Shown: positions 6,120-12,150 of the stretch, piece by piece
Layout of the letters: each line of letters opens with the position of its first letter
Numbering within the stretch: the stretch's first letter is position 1
IMG/VR virus record: IMGVR_UViG_3300012988_000045
Span: 1-21,860 of that record
DNA length: 21,860 bases
Origin: a virus
Reading direction: 5' to 3' (one strand)
The notes under the pieces: generated by a model
The model's database searches: none
What the model was told of the DNA's origin: nothing
The model's input: only the letters and a program-made list of their open reading frames with translations
Made by a program: the position numbers and the translations under genes

Positions 6120-6149
6120 ATGATTTGTGGAGACATTTGTAATGAATAA
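6120..6149 (+). CDS. Possible leaderless 9-codon leader peptide
   Basis: The ATG at 6120 stands where the transcript should begin. It reads MICGDICNE and stops at 6147-6149, after the ATG of the main gene at 6142. Reading through it would carry ribosomes over the start of the next gene and could couple its translation. It could equally be a by-product of the promoter unit's habit of ending in ATG. The peptide has two cysteines and no attenuation-type codon run. Confidence 0.3.
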   Translation: MICGDICNE

Positions 6150-6843
6150 TCAGGTTCTGAAAGCCTTCAGAAAAATGACTGATGAGCAGCTGGTTGAGAT
6201 TTGCTTTGAGATGGCCACGCGTGCCCCAAGCATGTTCCTATCTGCTCTTGAGGAAATTCACCCTGAACCAAAGATCAAGAAAGTCAAGGTCGATGACCTC
6301 TTAATCTACCCACTCAAGTTTATCCCATCCAATGGTGACATGGGACCAGATGGCATCAAAGACGTTTGTGCCGTTACTGTCGATGGTGACACTCATTTCA
6401 TTCCTTTCGAAAGTTACGACAAAGTCGTCAATCTGTTGAGGGAATCAAGACACAATGAAGCAATCAAGTATTTGCGCACCACTTTCAGAAGAAATTTCCC
6501 AACCAGGACGGTTGAGAGGATAGTTAGCTCCATTCATTTCCACCTCAATGTTCCTGAATTCCATATGAAGAAGGTGGCCACACCTCTTGAGTTCATCAAT
6601 GAGAGAATTGGTGGAGGAATGGTCAAGTATAACTTCATTGATGGATCAACATTCCATACGTCAACAAGCACCTTCAAAAAGCTTGCAGCCTTCTTTGACA
6701 AAGAAGGTTCCAAGTGGATGAAGTCAAAGGCCAGAGAGAACGCAACGGCCTTTTGCCTCAGCACCTTGTTGCTGAGTCCGAAATTGTCGAAGGATGTTGT
6801 TGATATTGTGGCCAGCTGGCATGCTGGTAATGGAGCAATATGA
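6142..6843 (+). CDS. Two-copy paralog of the L12-like 3268 protein
   Basis: This protein has 233 residues from the ATG at 6142, which has GGAG 9 bases upstream and aligns with the start of its paralog at 3268; a GTG at 6127 is less likely. The N terminus (VLKAFRKMTDEQLVEICFEM) matches the paralog's first helices. Residues about 75-135 (strand, SYDKVVNLLRE, EAIKYLR, RTVERIVSSI) correspond to its L12-like domain in degenerate form. Residues about 160-227 look like a second copy, with TSTFKKLAAFFDKEGS and KLSKDVVDIVASW. Function unknown; the fold is inferred. Confidence 0.75.
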   Translation: MNNQVLKAFRKMTDEQLVEICFEMATRAPSMFLSALEEIHPEPKIKKVKVDDLLIYPLKFIPSNGDMGPDGIKDVCAVTVDGDTHFIPFESYDKVVNLLRESRHNEAIKYLRTTFRRNFPTRTVERIVSSIHFHLNVPEFHMKKVATPLEFINERIGGGMVKYNFIDGSTFHTSTSTFKKLAAFFDKEGSKWMKSKARENATAFCLSTLLLSPKLSKDVVDIVASWHAGNGAI

Positions 6844-7124
6844 TGAACAAAGAACTACCGAAAACATTCAATCCTCGTCAAAGAATCAGGTACATTGCTT
6901 GGGGTTTACTAAGCCTCGTGCTGTATGTTCCTGGCGTTTTCATGGAGATCTTTGAGATCATATTCCTTTGGTTGGCCGAAAGACTGGAGTGGCTCAAATA
7001 CCGTGTTGCTGTTCCTGCTGATTGGGCATCAAACAAGGCTGAAGCAGTGAAAGAAGAAGTGATGGCTCCGTTGAGAGCTGCCCGCAGGCGAACTGCTGAG
7101 TTGAAAGGAGAACGCAATGATTGA
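6840..7124 (+). CDS. Membrane-associated hypothetical protein
   Basis: A 94-residue protein starting with ATGATG in an ATGA overlap. Residues about 17-47 form one long hydrophobic stretch that could be a single span or a re-entrant hairpin broken at Pro31. After it comes a helix rich in Trp, Arg and Glu, then a charged C-terminal helix (NKAEAVKEEV onward) that could be a coiled coil. The polar arms suggest it anchors something cytoplasmic at the membrane. Function unknown. Confidence 0.7.
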   Translation: MMNKELPKTFNPRQRIRYIAWGLLSLVLYVPGVFMEIFEIIFLWLAERLEWLKYRVAVPADWASNKAEAVKEEVMAPLRAARRRTAELKGERND

Positions 7125-7437
7125 ACCAATCAGACCAAATGAAGTTGGATCAGCGAAGCTCAAGGTGTTCCCACCACAGGTCATTGAAGCATTCAATAGT
7201 TTGATTGCTGAAAAGTTTGTTGATGGTTCTGCAAGAGTGAAGCAGGAAGAAGTTCTTGCCAAGATTCTATCACTTGGAACATTCAGCCGCAATGAGATCT
7301 TTGAACGTGGTCTGTTGAATGTTGAATCCATCTACCGTGAAGTTGGTTGGAGTGTCGACTATTACAAGCCTGACTACACTGAGTCTGGTGATGCATACTT
7401 CACCTTCAAGACGAAGGCTCGCCCGAAAAGACCTTGA
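7117..7437 (+). CDS. Conserved phage hypothetical protein
   Basis: This 106-residue protein has the hallmarks of a widespread small phage family: an N-terminal I-x-P-x-EV, FNSLIAEKF, a short loop with VKQEEVL, FSRNEIFERG, a YREVGWSVDY segment and a final aromatic strand (AYFTFK). All are present in order (about residues 5-100). The family is uncharacterised to my knowledge. It overlaps the upstream gene by 8 bases with AAAGGAG before its ATG, and is the last gene before the promoter at 7458. Confidence 0.8.
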   Translation: MIEPIRPNEVGSAKLKVFPPQVIEAFNSLIAEKFVDGSARVKQEEVLAKILSLGTFSRNEIFERGLLNVESIYREVGWSVDYYKPDYTESGDAYFTFKTKARPKRP

Positions 7438-7442
7438 TTTGA

Positions 7443-7486
7443 CAGGGAATTTATCCCTTTACATTCAAGGCTGTTTGGAATAGAAT
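7443..7486 (+). promoter_or_regulatory. Sigma70-type promoter cassette, leaderless for the 7493 gene
   Basis: TTTACA (7458-7463) and TAGAAT (7481-7486), 17 bases apart, are a close copy of the unit at 6069. AGGGA (7444-7448) pairs with TCCCT (7454-7458) around ATTTA, so a 5-bp hairpin abuts the -35 box. The ATG at 7493 comes 6 bases after the -10 box, at the expected transcription start. Confidence 0.8.
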
Positions 7487-7492
7487 AACTGC

Positions 7493-7780
7493 ATGTTACC
7501 AGTACATCAAATCAAAGACGCCTCGGAAATCCTCAGCCACCACACTGGCAAGGGTTATCACTACAATGAAACTGAAATGAAGTGGTATGAGGTCATCGAT
7601 GGAACTTGGTTTGAAAAGACTGAAGACTTCATCGTTGGTGTCATCCGTGATTTGCTTGTCAAGCAGCGTGGTTCTTACACGTATTCCATTTTGAGCGACA
7701 GCAAGGGTCTTTGCTACACGCTTTATGGTGCCTACAAGGCACGTGACCCTCTGACTGCCCATTTGCTGGTGCTCTTCTAA
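7493..7780 (+). CDS. Hypothetical protein, leaderless
   Basis: This 95-residue protein is unfamiliar. It has Tyr, Trp and His in its first half (GKGYHYNETEMKWYEVIDGT), a mid helix with IVGVIRDLLV, and a Leu/Val-rich end that is not long enough for a clear membrane span. It has no ribosome binding site because its ATG lies at the predicted transcript 5' end. Its stop TAA shares its last base with the ATG of the next gene. Confidence 0.65.
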   Translation: MLPVHQIKDASEILSHHTGKGYHYNETEMKWYEVIDGTWFEKTEDFIVGVIRDLLVKQRGSYTYSILSDSKGLCYTLYGAYKARDPLTAHLLVLF

Positions 7781-8016
7781 TGGATGAGGCACCATACGTC
7801 ACTTACAACAAGAATGGGTCAGTTTCTTTTGACACCAAACGAGTTGTCAAGAACTATCTCAAGACTTTGAAGAGTCGTGAGCAGAAACAGCCTGATCAAA
7901 ACATTCACCTGATGGAATTGGTTGAAGCCATTTGGACACAGGGCGAAGAACTGGTCACGCTTCGAGAACAAATCAAGAATCTGGAATGCAAGCTTGCAGA
8001 GGCCACAAATGGCTAA
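7780..8016 (+). CDS. Hypothetical protein with C-terminal coiled coil
   Basis: A 78-residue protein starting in a TAATG overlap. The first 25 residues read as strands (YVTYNKNGSVSFDT), followed by a basic helix and a long heptad-like helix, about residues 43-75 (LMELVEAIW, LVTLREQI, LECKLAEA), that should form a coiled-coil oligomer. Cytoplasmic, acidic overall in the helix. Function unknown. Confidence 0.7.
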   Translation: MDEAPYVTYNKNGSVSFDTKRVVKNYLKTLKSREQKQPDQNIHLMELVEAIWTQGEELVTLREQIKNLECKLAEATNG

Positions 8017-8197
8017 ACTTAACATGTGGATGCGTGCAAGAAACCGTGCTCGCATCTTGGTTGATAAGTTCAACAATGATCCAACCAATTGTATTGAGCA
8101 GGGTGAGGCTGATTGGTATGCCAATGGATATTCCGCTGGATACCGTGCTGGTCTTGCCCGAGCGCATATTGCTGCGAGGAAAAGAAAGAAGTCATGA
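8009..8197 (+). CDS. Small basic hypothetical protein
   Basis: A 62-residue protein whose ATG lies within the end of the upstream gene (8-base overlap, AGAGG upstream). The open frame extends back to 7922 but that would overlap heavily. The N terminus is Arg-rich (WMRARNRARI), and the C terminus has ADWYANGYSAGYRAGLARAH followed by a Lys/Arg tail. The GYSAGYRAG pattern is common in small phage proteins I cannot assign. Nucleic-acid contact is plausible from charge only. Confidence 0.6.
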   Translation: MAKLNMWMRARNRARILVDKFNNDPTNCIEQGEADWYANGYSAGYRAGLARAHIAARKRKKS

Positions 8198-8379
8198 GTA
8201 AGCTTCGCGAATTCCTGATTGGTAAACACGTTGTTGTTGACCACCCAAAGACCTGCCTGAATCCAACTGGAACAGAAGGCTTCAAGATCCTTGAGGTGAG
8301 TATCGATGGTGACAGGATCTTTGTGCGTGGACAAGAGACTTGTTGGTTTGGTGAAAGGTCGATCTTGGAAATTCGATAA
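8194..8379 (+). CDS. Small beta-rich hypothetical protein
   Basis: A 61-residue protein started by an ATGA overlap. It consists mostly of short strands (KHVVVDHP, FKILEVSIDGDRIFVRG, CWFGERSILEI), suggesting a small SH3- or OB-like barrel. The frame extends back to 8113 but the overlap start is preferred. Nothing indicates metal binding. Function unknown. Confidence 0.65.
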   Translation: MSKLREFLIGKHVVVDHPKTCLNPTGTEGFKILEVSIDGDRIFVRGQETCWFGERSILEIR

Positions 8380-8618
8380 TGTGGAAGAAGCTCAAATTCA
8401 CCATGATCAACTGGTTTGTCAGGACCTTTGAGGAACCTGTCAGGCCAAGTGGAGAATTCAGAGTCACTGTTCATAGAAACGGTGCCGTGACGATTCATGT
8501 TGAAGAGTGGTTGGCAACTCCTGAAGGCCAACAGTATTTGAAGGAATGCTCTGAGCGTTTCAGGGATTACAAGAAATTGGTTCGAAAAGGAGAGTGTTGT
8601 GGAAAATGTAGTCATTAG
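8379..8618 (+). CDS. Small hypothetical protein with CC-x-x-C tail
   Basis: A 79-residue protein in a TAATG overlap. The first 16 residues are hydrophobic and basic, a possible amphipathic membrane-contact helix. A beta hairpin (FRVTVHRNGAVTIHV) follows, then a charged helix with ECSERFRDYKKLV. It ends GECCGKCSH, where the cysteines and last histidine might bind a metal. The next gene starts 20 bases before its stop. Unknown function. Confidence 0.65.
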   Translation: MWKKLKFTMINWFVRTFEEPVRPSGEFRVTVHRNGAVTIHVEEWLATPEGQQYLKECSERFRDYKKLVRKGECCGKCSH

Positions 8619-8709
8619 TTTGAACATACCAATGCCAGTGGCGATTCTTACACTCATTGCAATCGTCATTTGTTTTGTTGTTTACCGCGAAACAGGAAAG
8701 AACCGTTAA
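8599..8709 (+). CDS. Single-span membrane microprotein
   Basis: A 36-residue protein with a GTG start, AAGGAG 6 bases upstream, and a 20-base overlap with the previous gene. Residues 10-29 form one hydrophobic helix, followed by a short polar RETGKNR tail that should stay in the cytoplasm. It stops in TAATG with the lipoprotein gene. Its size, ribosome binding site and exact fit support it, but an alternative start at the ATG at 8632 would give a truncated span. Confidence 0.55.
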   Translation: MENVVISLNIPMPVAILTLIAIVICFVVYRETGKNR

Positions 8710-8933
8710 TGAAGAAAATCATCATGTTGGTTGCCGTGCTGACATTGACTGGTTGTTCAGTTAATGCCACCCAGATTGAGGCAGCCCAGGATCTTTGTAA
8801 AGAACACCAAGGTGTATCATACATGGATGGAACATTCTTCAATGAAGATGTTGATGTCAAGTGCGTTGATAATACCAGAATATCACTCATGTTGAACAGA
8901 ACGAAGTATGATAAGAGATTTACATCTCCATGA
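8709..8933 (+). CDS. Small lipoprotein, paralog of the 10793 protein
   Basis: A 74-residue protein with a good lipoprotein signal: MKK, a hydrophobic run and LTGC with the lipidated cysteine at 16. The mature part has two more cysteines (about 33 and 55). The span AAQDLCKEHQG and a later F-x-x-x-x-V-x-x-x-C resemble the gene at 10793 (RAVQFCSEHGG, then a second Cys). A disulfide-tied small domain in the periplasm is the likely form. Function unknown. TAATG start overlap; ends in ATGA with the next gene. Confidence 0.75.
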   Translation: MKKIIMLVAVLTLTGCSVNATQIEAAQDLCKEHQGVSYMDGTFFNEDVDVKCVDNTRISLMLNRTKYDKRFTSP

Positions 8934-9256
8934 GAGATTCAGACAAACACATCATTGATTCGCTGGTTGATATAGCGAATAAGCCATGGGATCGTGGATC
9001 AGGTCATGCTATGTTTACAGTGATGGCTGCATCAGCCATCATTACCAGACTGATTGAAGAGTCTGATATGAACTGGAAGCCAATTGAAACTGCCCCAAGC
9101 AAACAGAGGGTGTTGACGCTGCGCAAGGGTGGCCACATAGCAATTGCTGACTATGATCGCTATGGGTCAGTCACTGGTTGGCATGTTGGTCCCGGTGAAT
9201 TCATCTTTGGCGTAACTCATTGGATGCACATACCAAGAGCATTGTATGACAACTAG
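8930..9256 (+). CDS. DUF551-like protein
   Basis: This 108-residue protein has two parts. The N-terminal 46 residues are helical, including FTVMAASAIITRLI. The rest, from MNWKPIETAPSKQRVLTL, matches the DUF551 pattern, which starts W-x-PIETAP, has central strands and ends with a TH(H)WM-x-(I/L)P motif, here VTHWMHIP. The family is common in phages and prophages and has no known activity. The first domain could be a separate protein fused to it. ATGA start overlap; 11-base overlap with the next gene. Confidence 0.8.
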   Translation: MRDSDKHIIDSLVDIANKPWDRGSGHAMFTVMAASAIITRLIEESDMNWKPIETAPSKQRVLTLRKGGHIAIADYDRYGSVTGWHVGPGEFIFGVTHWMHIPRALYDN

Positions 9257-9455
9257 AACTGAGCTTGAAGTCAAACTTGAGAACACGGAAGAGACATTGG
9301 CTCAAGCAATTGATCTGATCCGTGACTATTACTGGGCAACCAGCCGCGTGCAGGGTCGCAAGAATGACACCAAGGCAAGAGAATTCCTTGAGCAACATTT
9401 TCCAGCAGCATTGACCAATGGCAATCTTAACTACAATGAACAGAAGGTACTATGA
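9246..9455 (+). CDS. Small helical hypothetical protein
   Basis: A 69-residue protein, ATG within the end of the upstream gene. The first half is a heptad-like acidic helix (LEVKLENTEETLAQAIDLI), likely to pair as a coiled coil. A second helix includes KAREFLEQHF. No recognised family. It ends in an ATGA overlap with the next lipoprotein gene. Confidence 0.65.
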   Translation: MTTRTELEVKLENTEETLAQAIDLIRDYYWATSRVQGRKNDTKAREFLEQHFPAALTNGNLNYNEQKVL

Positions 9456-9859
9456 AGACGAATAAGTATTTGGCAGCAGGTGTTTTGGCCGTTCTTCTTG
9501 TTGGTTGTGATAAGGAACGTCTTGAGTACACTGCGGAAACTGAAGTTGGTACAGTGGCTGATCTTCCATATGTTCCAGCTGGTCATGGTAGCACAAGTTC
9601 AGTTGGATTCACCACTAGCGGCGATGTAAGCTTTTCAGGTGGATCAGTTTACATTCCAGAACGCAAGGCAATTGTGTTTGAGTGTGAACATGGCCGTTTC
9701 GTTGTTGAAGGTCACCCTGATCTTTGGGCGAAGCTGAAGGTCGGCCAGAAGGTGACCATTGAATACCATAAGATATACAAGATCGTTGAAACTGATGAAG
9801 GTGTTGTAACCAAATACTTCATCGACCTTGACTTTATCAATGCGGTGCCAATTGGATGA
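9452..9859 (+). CDS. Lipoprotein with beta-rich periplasmic domain
   Basis: This 135-residue protein carries a signal with LVGC at the junction (lipidated Cys19). After a Ser/Gly-rich linker (GHGSTSSVGFTTSGDVSFSG), residues about 66-125 form an all-beta domain: AIVFECEHGRFVVEG, LWAKLKVGQKVTIEYHKIY and FIDLDFINA. I recall this beta domain from other small phage proteins, but the function is unknown to me. The Ser/Gly linker suggests a flexible tether from membrane to domain. ATGA overlaps at both ends. Confidence 0.8.
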   Translation: MKTNKYLAAGVLAVLLVGCDKERLEYTAETEVGTVADLPYVPAGHGSTSSVGFTTSGDVSFSGGSVYIPERKAIVFECEHGRFVVEGHPDLWAKLKVGQKVTIEYHKIYKIVETDEGVVTKYFIDLDFINAVPIG

Positions 9860-10203
9860 TGTCTGATGCAACCTTTTATTGGTGTATGTTGGTGGTGCTA
9901 CTAGCAGCGCTGGTCGGCATCATTTGGTATGCTTATTTCTATGAGCCAAAACTGTGCCACCATTGTGGAAGCAGATTGAGGCATGCAAACAGAGGCCACT
10001 ACAATAGAGCTTGGAATAGCTTTTGCAGTCAGGCAGCTGGAGCGCATGGATACTTCTGTAAAGCCTGTATGAAGGTCAGCTGGGATGAACCAGACTTCAA
10101 CAAGTGGATTGAAAGGCAACCAGAATGGATTGTTCCATATTTGCCAGGTATCACCAAGAAAGGTTATGTTGTGAGGAAGAATGCAAAGTCAAAGACAGGG
10201 TAA
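9856..10203 (+). CDS. Membrane-anchored zinc-ribbon protein
   Basis: A 115-residue protein starting ATGATG. Residues about 7-27 make one transmembrane helix. The remainder has a zinc-ribbon pair, Cys34-x-x-Cys37 and Cys68-x-x-Cys71, on a Trp/Arg/His-rich domain, then a basic tail. With the anchor and this layout, the ribbon probably faces the cytoplasm. It is one of several CxxC proteins in the region. No specific family. ATGA overlap with the lipoprotein gene. Confidence 0.7.
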   Translation: MMSDATFYWCMLVVLLAALVGIIWYAYFYEPKLCHHCGSRLRHANRGHYNRAWNSFCSQAAGAHGYFCKACMKVSWDEPDFNKWIERQPEWIVPYLPGITKKGYVVRKNAKSKTG

Positions 10204-10348
10204 TTGCGACTCCTGTAAGAAGGATTCGCTGCTGACTTACCACAGCACATTCACAGAATGCAACTATTGTGACTTCTGTGGATACAAGATCACAACCCAG
10301 TTGAAGAAGAACGATTTGGCTCCACTGGTCCCATTGAAAGCAGTATAG
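10181..10348 (+). CDS. Zinc-ribbon microprotein
   Basis: A 55-residue protein too short for most gene finders. It has Cys9-x-x-Cys12 and CNYCDFC (Cys27, Cys30, Cys33), so a complete zinc-binding set exists. The ATG has GAGGA 2-8 bases upstream and overlaps the previous gene by 23 bases. The reading frame is intact for 55 codons to a TAG. Similar Cys patterns are common in tiny phage regulatory proteins, but no family is assigned. Confidence 0.65.
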   Translation: MQSQRQGNCDSCKKDSLLTYHSTFTECNYCDFCGYKITTQLKKNDLAPLVPLKAV

Positions 10349-10414
10349 ATCAAACAGAGAGCGTATAAGAGCTTGAATAATGAAGAATCCAAAGTTGGGC
10401 TTGATGCCAACAAG

Positions 10415-10630
10415 ATGGAGATGACGATTGTCTATTGGATGAATTCTGATAACACGATCATGAGCAAATATTTTGATGACCTCAACACGATGTTGAACTT
10501 CAATCTCAGTCTCCGTCAAACAGGTGCAAGATTCATTGCAACCGCAACAGAAAACGTTTCATGTGACATGGTTAGGGATGGCTTGTTGCCAAATGGCCAA
10601 CCATACACATGGAAGAAGAGGAGACCATGA
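10415..10630 (+). CDS. Small hypothetical protein with GARFI segment
   Basis: A protein of 71 residues if read from the ATG at 10415; a TTG at 10373 or the ATG at 10421 are also possible. Strands (MTIVYWMNSD) are followed by a helix (YFDDLNTMLNFNLSLRQ), GARFIATATEN, and a Gly/Lys-rich end WKKRRP. I recall a similar layout in other phage proteins. A 14-codon reading frame from 10380 stops in an ATGA overlap with 10421, which could set the start by coupling. The role is unknown. Confidence 0.65.
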   Translation: MEMTIVYWMNSDNTIMSKYFDDLNTMLNFNLSLRQTGARFIATATENVSCDMVRDGLLPNGQPYTWKKRRP

Positions 10631-10746
10631 AGAAAATCATATGCTTCATACTTCTTGGTTGCATCCAAGGTCGCCGACTATCAATGTTTGAATATGAGTG
10701 CAAGCGTTGCAGTGGAAAGATTGCTTTCTACAGAGACCGAGCATAG
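10627..10746 (+). CDS. Microprotein with Cys-x-x-Cys
   Basis: A 39-residue protein in an ATGA overlap with the upstream gene. The first half is hydrophobic (IICFILLGC) and ends in a cysteine at 12, so a minimal lipoprotein or membrane-contact segment is possible. The second half has Cys25-x-x-Cys28 flanked by basic residues, resembling half a zinc ribbon. The TAG overlaps a TAGAAT box, a possible -10. Size makes the call tentative. Confidence 0.5.
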   Translation: MKKIICFILLGCIQGRRLSMFEYECKRCSGKIAFYRDRA

Positions 10747-10770
10747 AATTAAGGTATTTTGGGTTATAGT
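10721..10770 (+). promoter_or_regulatory. Possible promoter for the 10793 gene
   Basis: Two weak candidates are visible. TTGCTT (10721-10726) and TAGAAT (10744-10749) are 17 bases apart and overlap the preceding gene's end. TATAGT at 10765-10770 lacks a good -35 box. The next gene has GAGGAG before its ATG, and 46 bases lie between the two genes, an unusually large gap for this region, so a promoter is expected here. Confidence 0.35.
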
Positions 10771-10792
10771 AAAGTAGATTGAGGAGACACTA

Positions 10793-11089
10793 ATGTTTTA
10801 TTCTGATGGACAAGAACCTGATATCAATGCGGCAAGTGGAAAGCGCAGAAGCCGATTCATTGCAATATCAAGGTCCATTGTTTGTGCAGTCATTGTAATT
10901 GTATTCATCATTGCAATGACAGGTTGTGTTCGTAGAACTGATGGTGGCCTTGTTGACAGGGCAGTTCAGTTTTGTAGTGAACATGGTGGCATCGATGCCC
11001 TTGTGACAAATGCTGGGTTTGAAAATTCTCCAGAAGCATTTTGCCGCGATGGTGTGAACAAGAACTTTTCATTTGAAAGAAACCGATAA
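10793..11089 (+). CDS. Membrane or lipoprotein-like protein, paralog of 8709
   Basis: This 98-residue protein has a polar N-terminal arm of about 27 residues, a hydrophobic stretch (about 29-43) and MTGC (Cys45), then a mature part with CSEHGG and a second cysteine (FCRDG). The long arm is unusual for a lipoprotein signal, so it may be a type II membrane protein or have a later start. The mature part matches the gene at 8709. GAGGAG 6 bases before the ATG supports the start. Function unknown. Confidence 0.65.
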   Translation: MFYSDGQEPDINAASGKRRSRFIAISRSIVCAVIVIVFIIAMTGCVRRTDGGLVDRAVQFCSEHGGIDALVTNAGFENSPEAFCRDGVNKNFSFERNR

Positions 11090-11097
11090 GGAAGAAT

Positions 11098-11277
11098 ATG
11101 AACAACTCTGAATTGAACTACTTGACTGGTTGCCTTGGCCTCTATGGAGAAACCAGAGAAGCTGCAGTCAAGAACGTGGTTGAGGCTTATGGCCCAAAGA
11201 ACCACCTGCACTATTCAGATGACAGCGATGCAAACAAGGCTGGCGCTGTCTTCAACAAGGTATTCAAGAATCGATGA
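11098..11277 (+). CDS. Small hypothetical protein
   Basis: A 59-residue soluble protein with AAGGAAG upstream of the ATG, ending in an ATGA overlap with the next gene. It starts NSELNYLTGCLGLYGETREAA in style: helices, with a Gly-rich turn in the middle and KNHLHYSDDSDAN later. I do not recognise it. It is short, but the ribosome binding site and the stop/start overlap make it a good gene. Confidence 0.65.
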   Translation: MNNSELNYLTGCLGLYGETREAAVKNVVEAYGPKNHLHYSDDSDANKAGAVFNKVFKNR

Positions 11278-11510
11278 GCAAAAGGGCTCTTGATACTTTG
11301 TTGTATGAGGCTTCCTATTACGTGGAAGCTTATGCAACCAAGAAGAATATCAAAATCAATTGGGACGGCGTGAGCCTCTCATTGAATGGTATTGTTTATG
11401 AATCAAAGTATCCAAATGATTTCAACCAAAGCCTTGTAAATGGTATGAGAACTTTCTTGAGTGAAGAGAATATGATCTCTGACAACTTGATTGGATTGTT
11501 GAGGTTCTAA
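11274..11510 (+). CDS. Small hypothetical protein
   Basis: A 78-residue protein with ATGA at its start and TAATG at its end. Helix (LDTLLYEASYYVEAYA), strands (INWDGVSLSLNGIVYES) and closing helix. Cytoplasmic; no motifs. Unknown. Confidence 0.65.
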   Translation: MSKRALDTLLYEASYYVEAYATKKNIKINWDGVSLSLNGIVYESKYPNDFNQSLVNGMRTFLSEENMISDNLIGLLRF

Positions 11511-11740
11511 TGGAATCATTGGGTGCAATTGGTAACTCTAGTATGTGTTGCGATGCTGCTGGCCACACCATAAGTTGTTCACCACCCCAAATGCTCGTGT
11601 TCTATGGTGGTAAGAATGATTACATCTTCAGAGTCCACCCTGATGGTAATGTTGAAGTAAACCCAGACTTGACTTTGGATGATGCATCAAAGGCATTTTG
11701 GGAATACGTCAATAATCAACGTAAGAACTATCTGCTTTGA
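11510..11740 (+). CDS. Conserved phage hypothetical protein
   Basis: A 76-residue protein of a type common in tailed phages: a strand region ending FRVHPDGNVEVNPDLTLDDA, then a helix with SKAFWEYV. The equivalent layout in relatives is (x)-I-x-P-(D/E)-G-x-V and a helix with Ala-x-x-FWE. It has CC near residue 13 and another Cys, not in a ribbon layout. TAATG start; TTGA end overlap. Function unknown. Confidence 0.75.
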   Translation: MESLGAIGNSSMCCDAAGHTISCSPPQMLVFYGGKNDYIFRVHPDGNVEVNPDLTLDDASKAFWEYVNNQRKNYLL

Positions 11741-11949
11741 ACACCATTGTTGATCTAAGCAGGCATTTCAAGAACAACAAGGTAAAAGTCAAGGAGTCTT
11801 GTGGTTGGTATTTGATAGCAGCAACTGGTCCTAGGAATAAACACGAAAGGTGGACCATGCTTGATGATAACTACTATCGTGATGGCTTACCTATGAAAAA
11901 GAAAGATGTTGATAATATGTTCAAGGTGAAGAAGAATGCCAAGACGTGA
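11737..11949 (+). CDS. Small basic hypothetical protein, TTG start
   Basis: A 70-residue basic protein that begins at TTG in a TTGA overlap with the gene before. The first in-frame ATG is far inside, so TTG is the best start, though no clear ribosome binding site precedes it. The middle has GWYLIAATGP, then DDNYYRDGLPMKKKDVDNMF, an ending I recall from small phage proteins. It overlaps the next gene by 14 bases. Function unknown. Confidence 0.6.
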   Translation: MNTIVDLSRHFKNNKVKVKESCGWYLIAATGPRNKHERWTMLDDNYYRDGLPMKKKDVDNMFKVKKNAKT

Positions 11950-12148
11950 TATCAGTGACCATGAGTTGGTTGAAGGGTTCAAACAGGCACTAAGTGTTCA
12001 CATGGGTGCTGCCGTGCTGGATGAATCTAATAGAACACTACTCAAGAGAGCCAAGGGCTTGATTGATGCCAAAATGGATGCCTTCAATCTGATTGTAGAC
12101 ATACAAGTCAAGCTTGATGAGTTTGAAAGACAGCGAAATGGATTTTGA
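11936..12148 (+). CDS. Small helical hypothetical protein
   Basis: A 70-residue protein, mostly helical, with a heptad-like stretch near the end (LIVDIQVKLDEFERQ) that may pair as a coiled coil. The ATG lies within the end of the upstream gene, preceded by AAGGTGAAG. The stop TGA at 12146-12148 lies just before the next start. No motif is recognised. Confidence 0.65.
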   Translation: MPRRDISDHELVEGFKQALSVHMGAAVLDESNRTLLKRAKGLIDAKMDAFNLIVDIQVKLDEFERQRNGF

Positions 12149-12150
12149 TT

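Noticed and set aside
7819-8334. Minus-strand open frame of 171 codons
   Set aside because: It is antisense to the coiled-coil gene and its neighbours; no motif and no ribosome site was seen.
8070-8669. Minus-strand open frame of 199 codons
   Set aside because: It lies opposite four coupled plus-strand genes with start/stop overlaps; its protein shows no domain pattern. A shadow frame.
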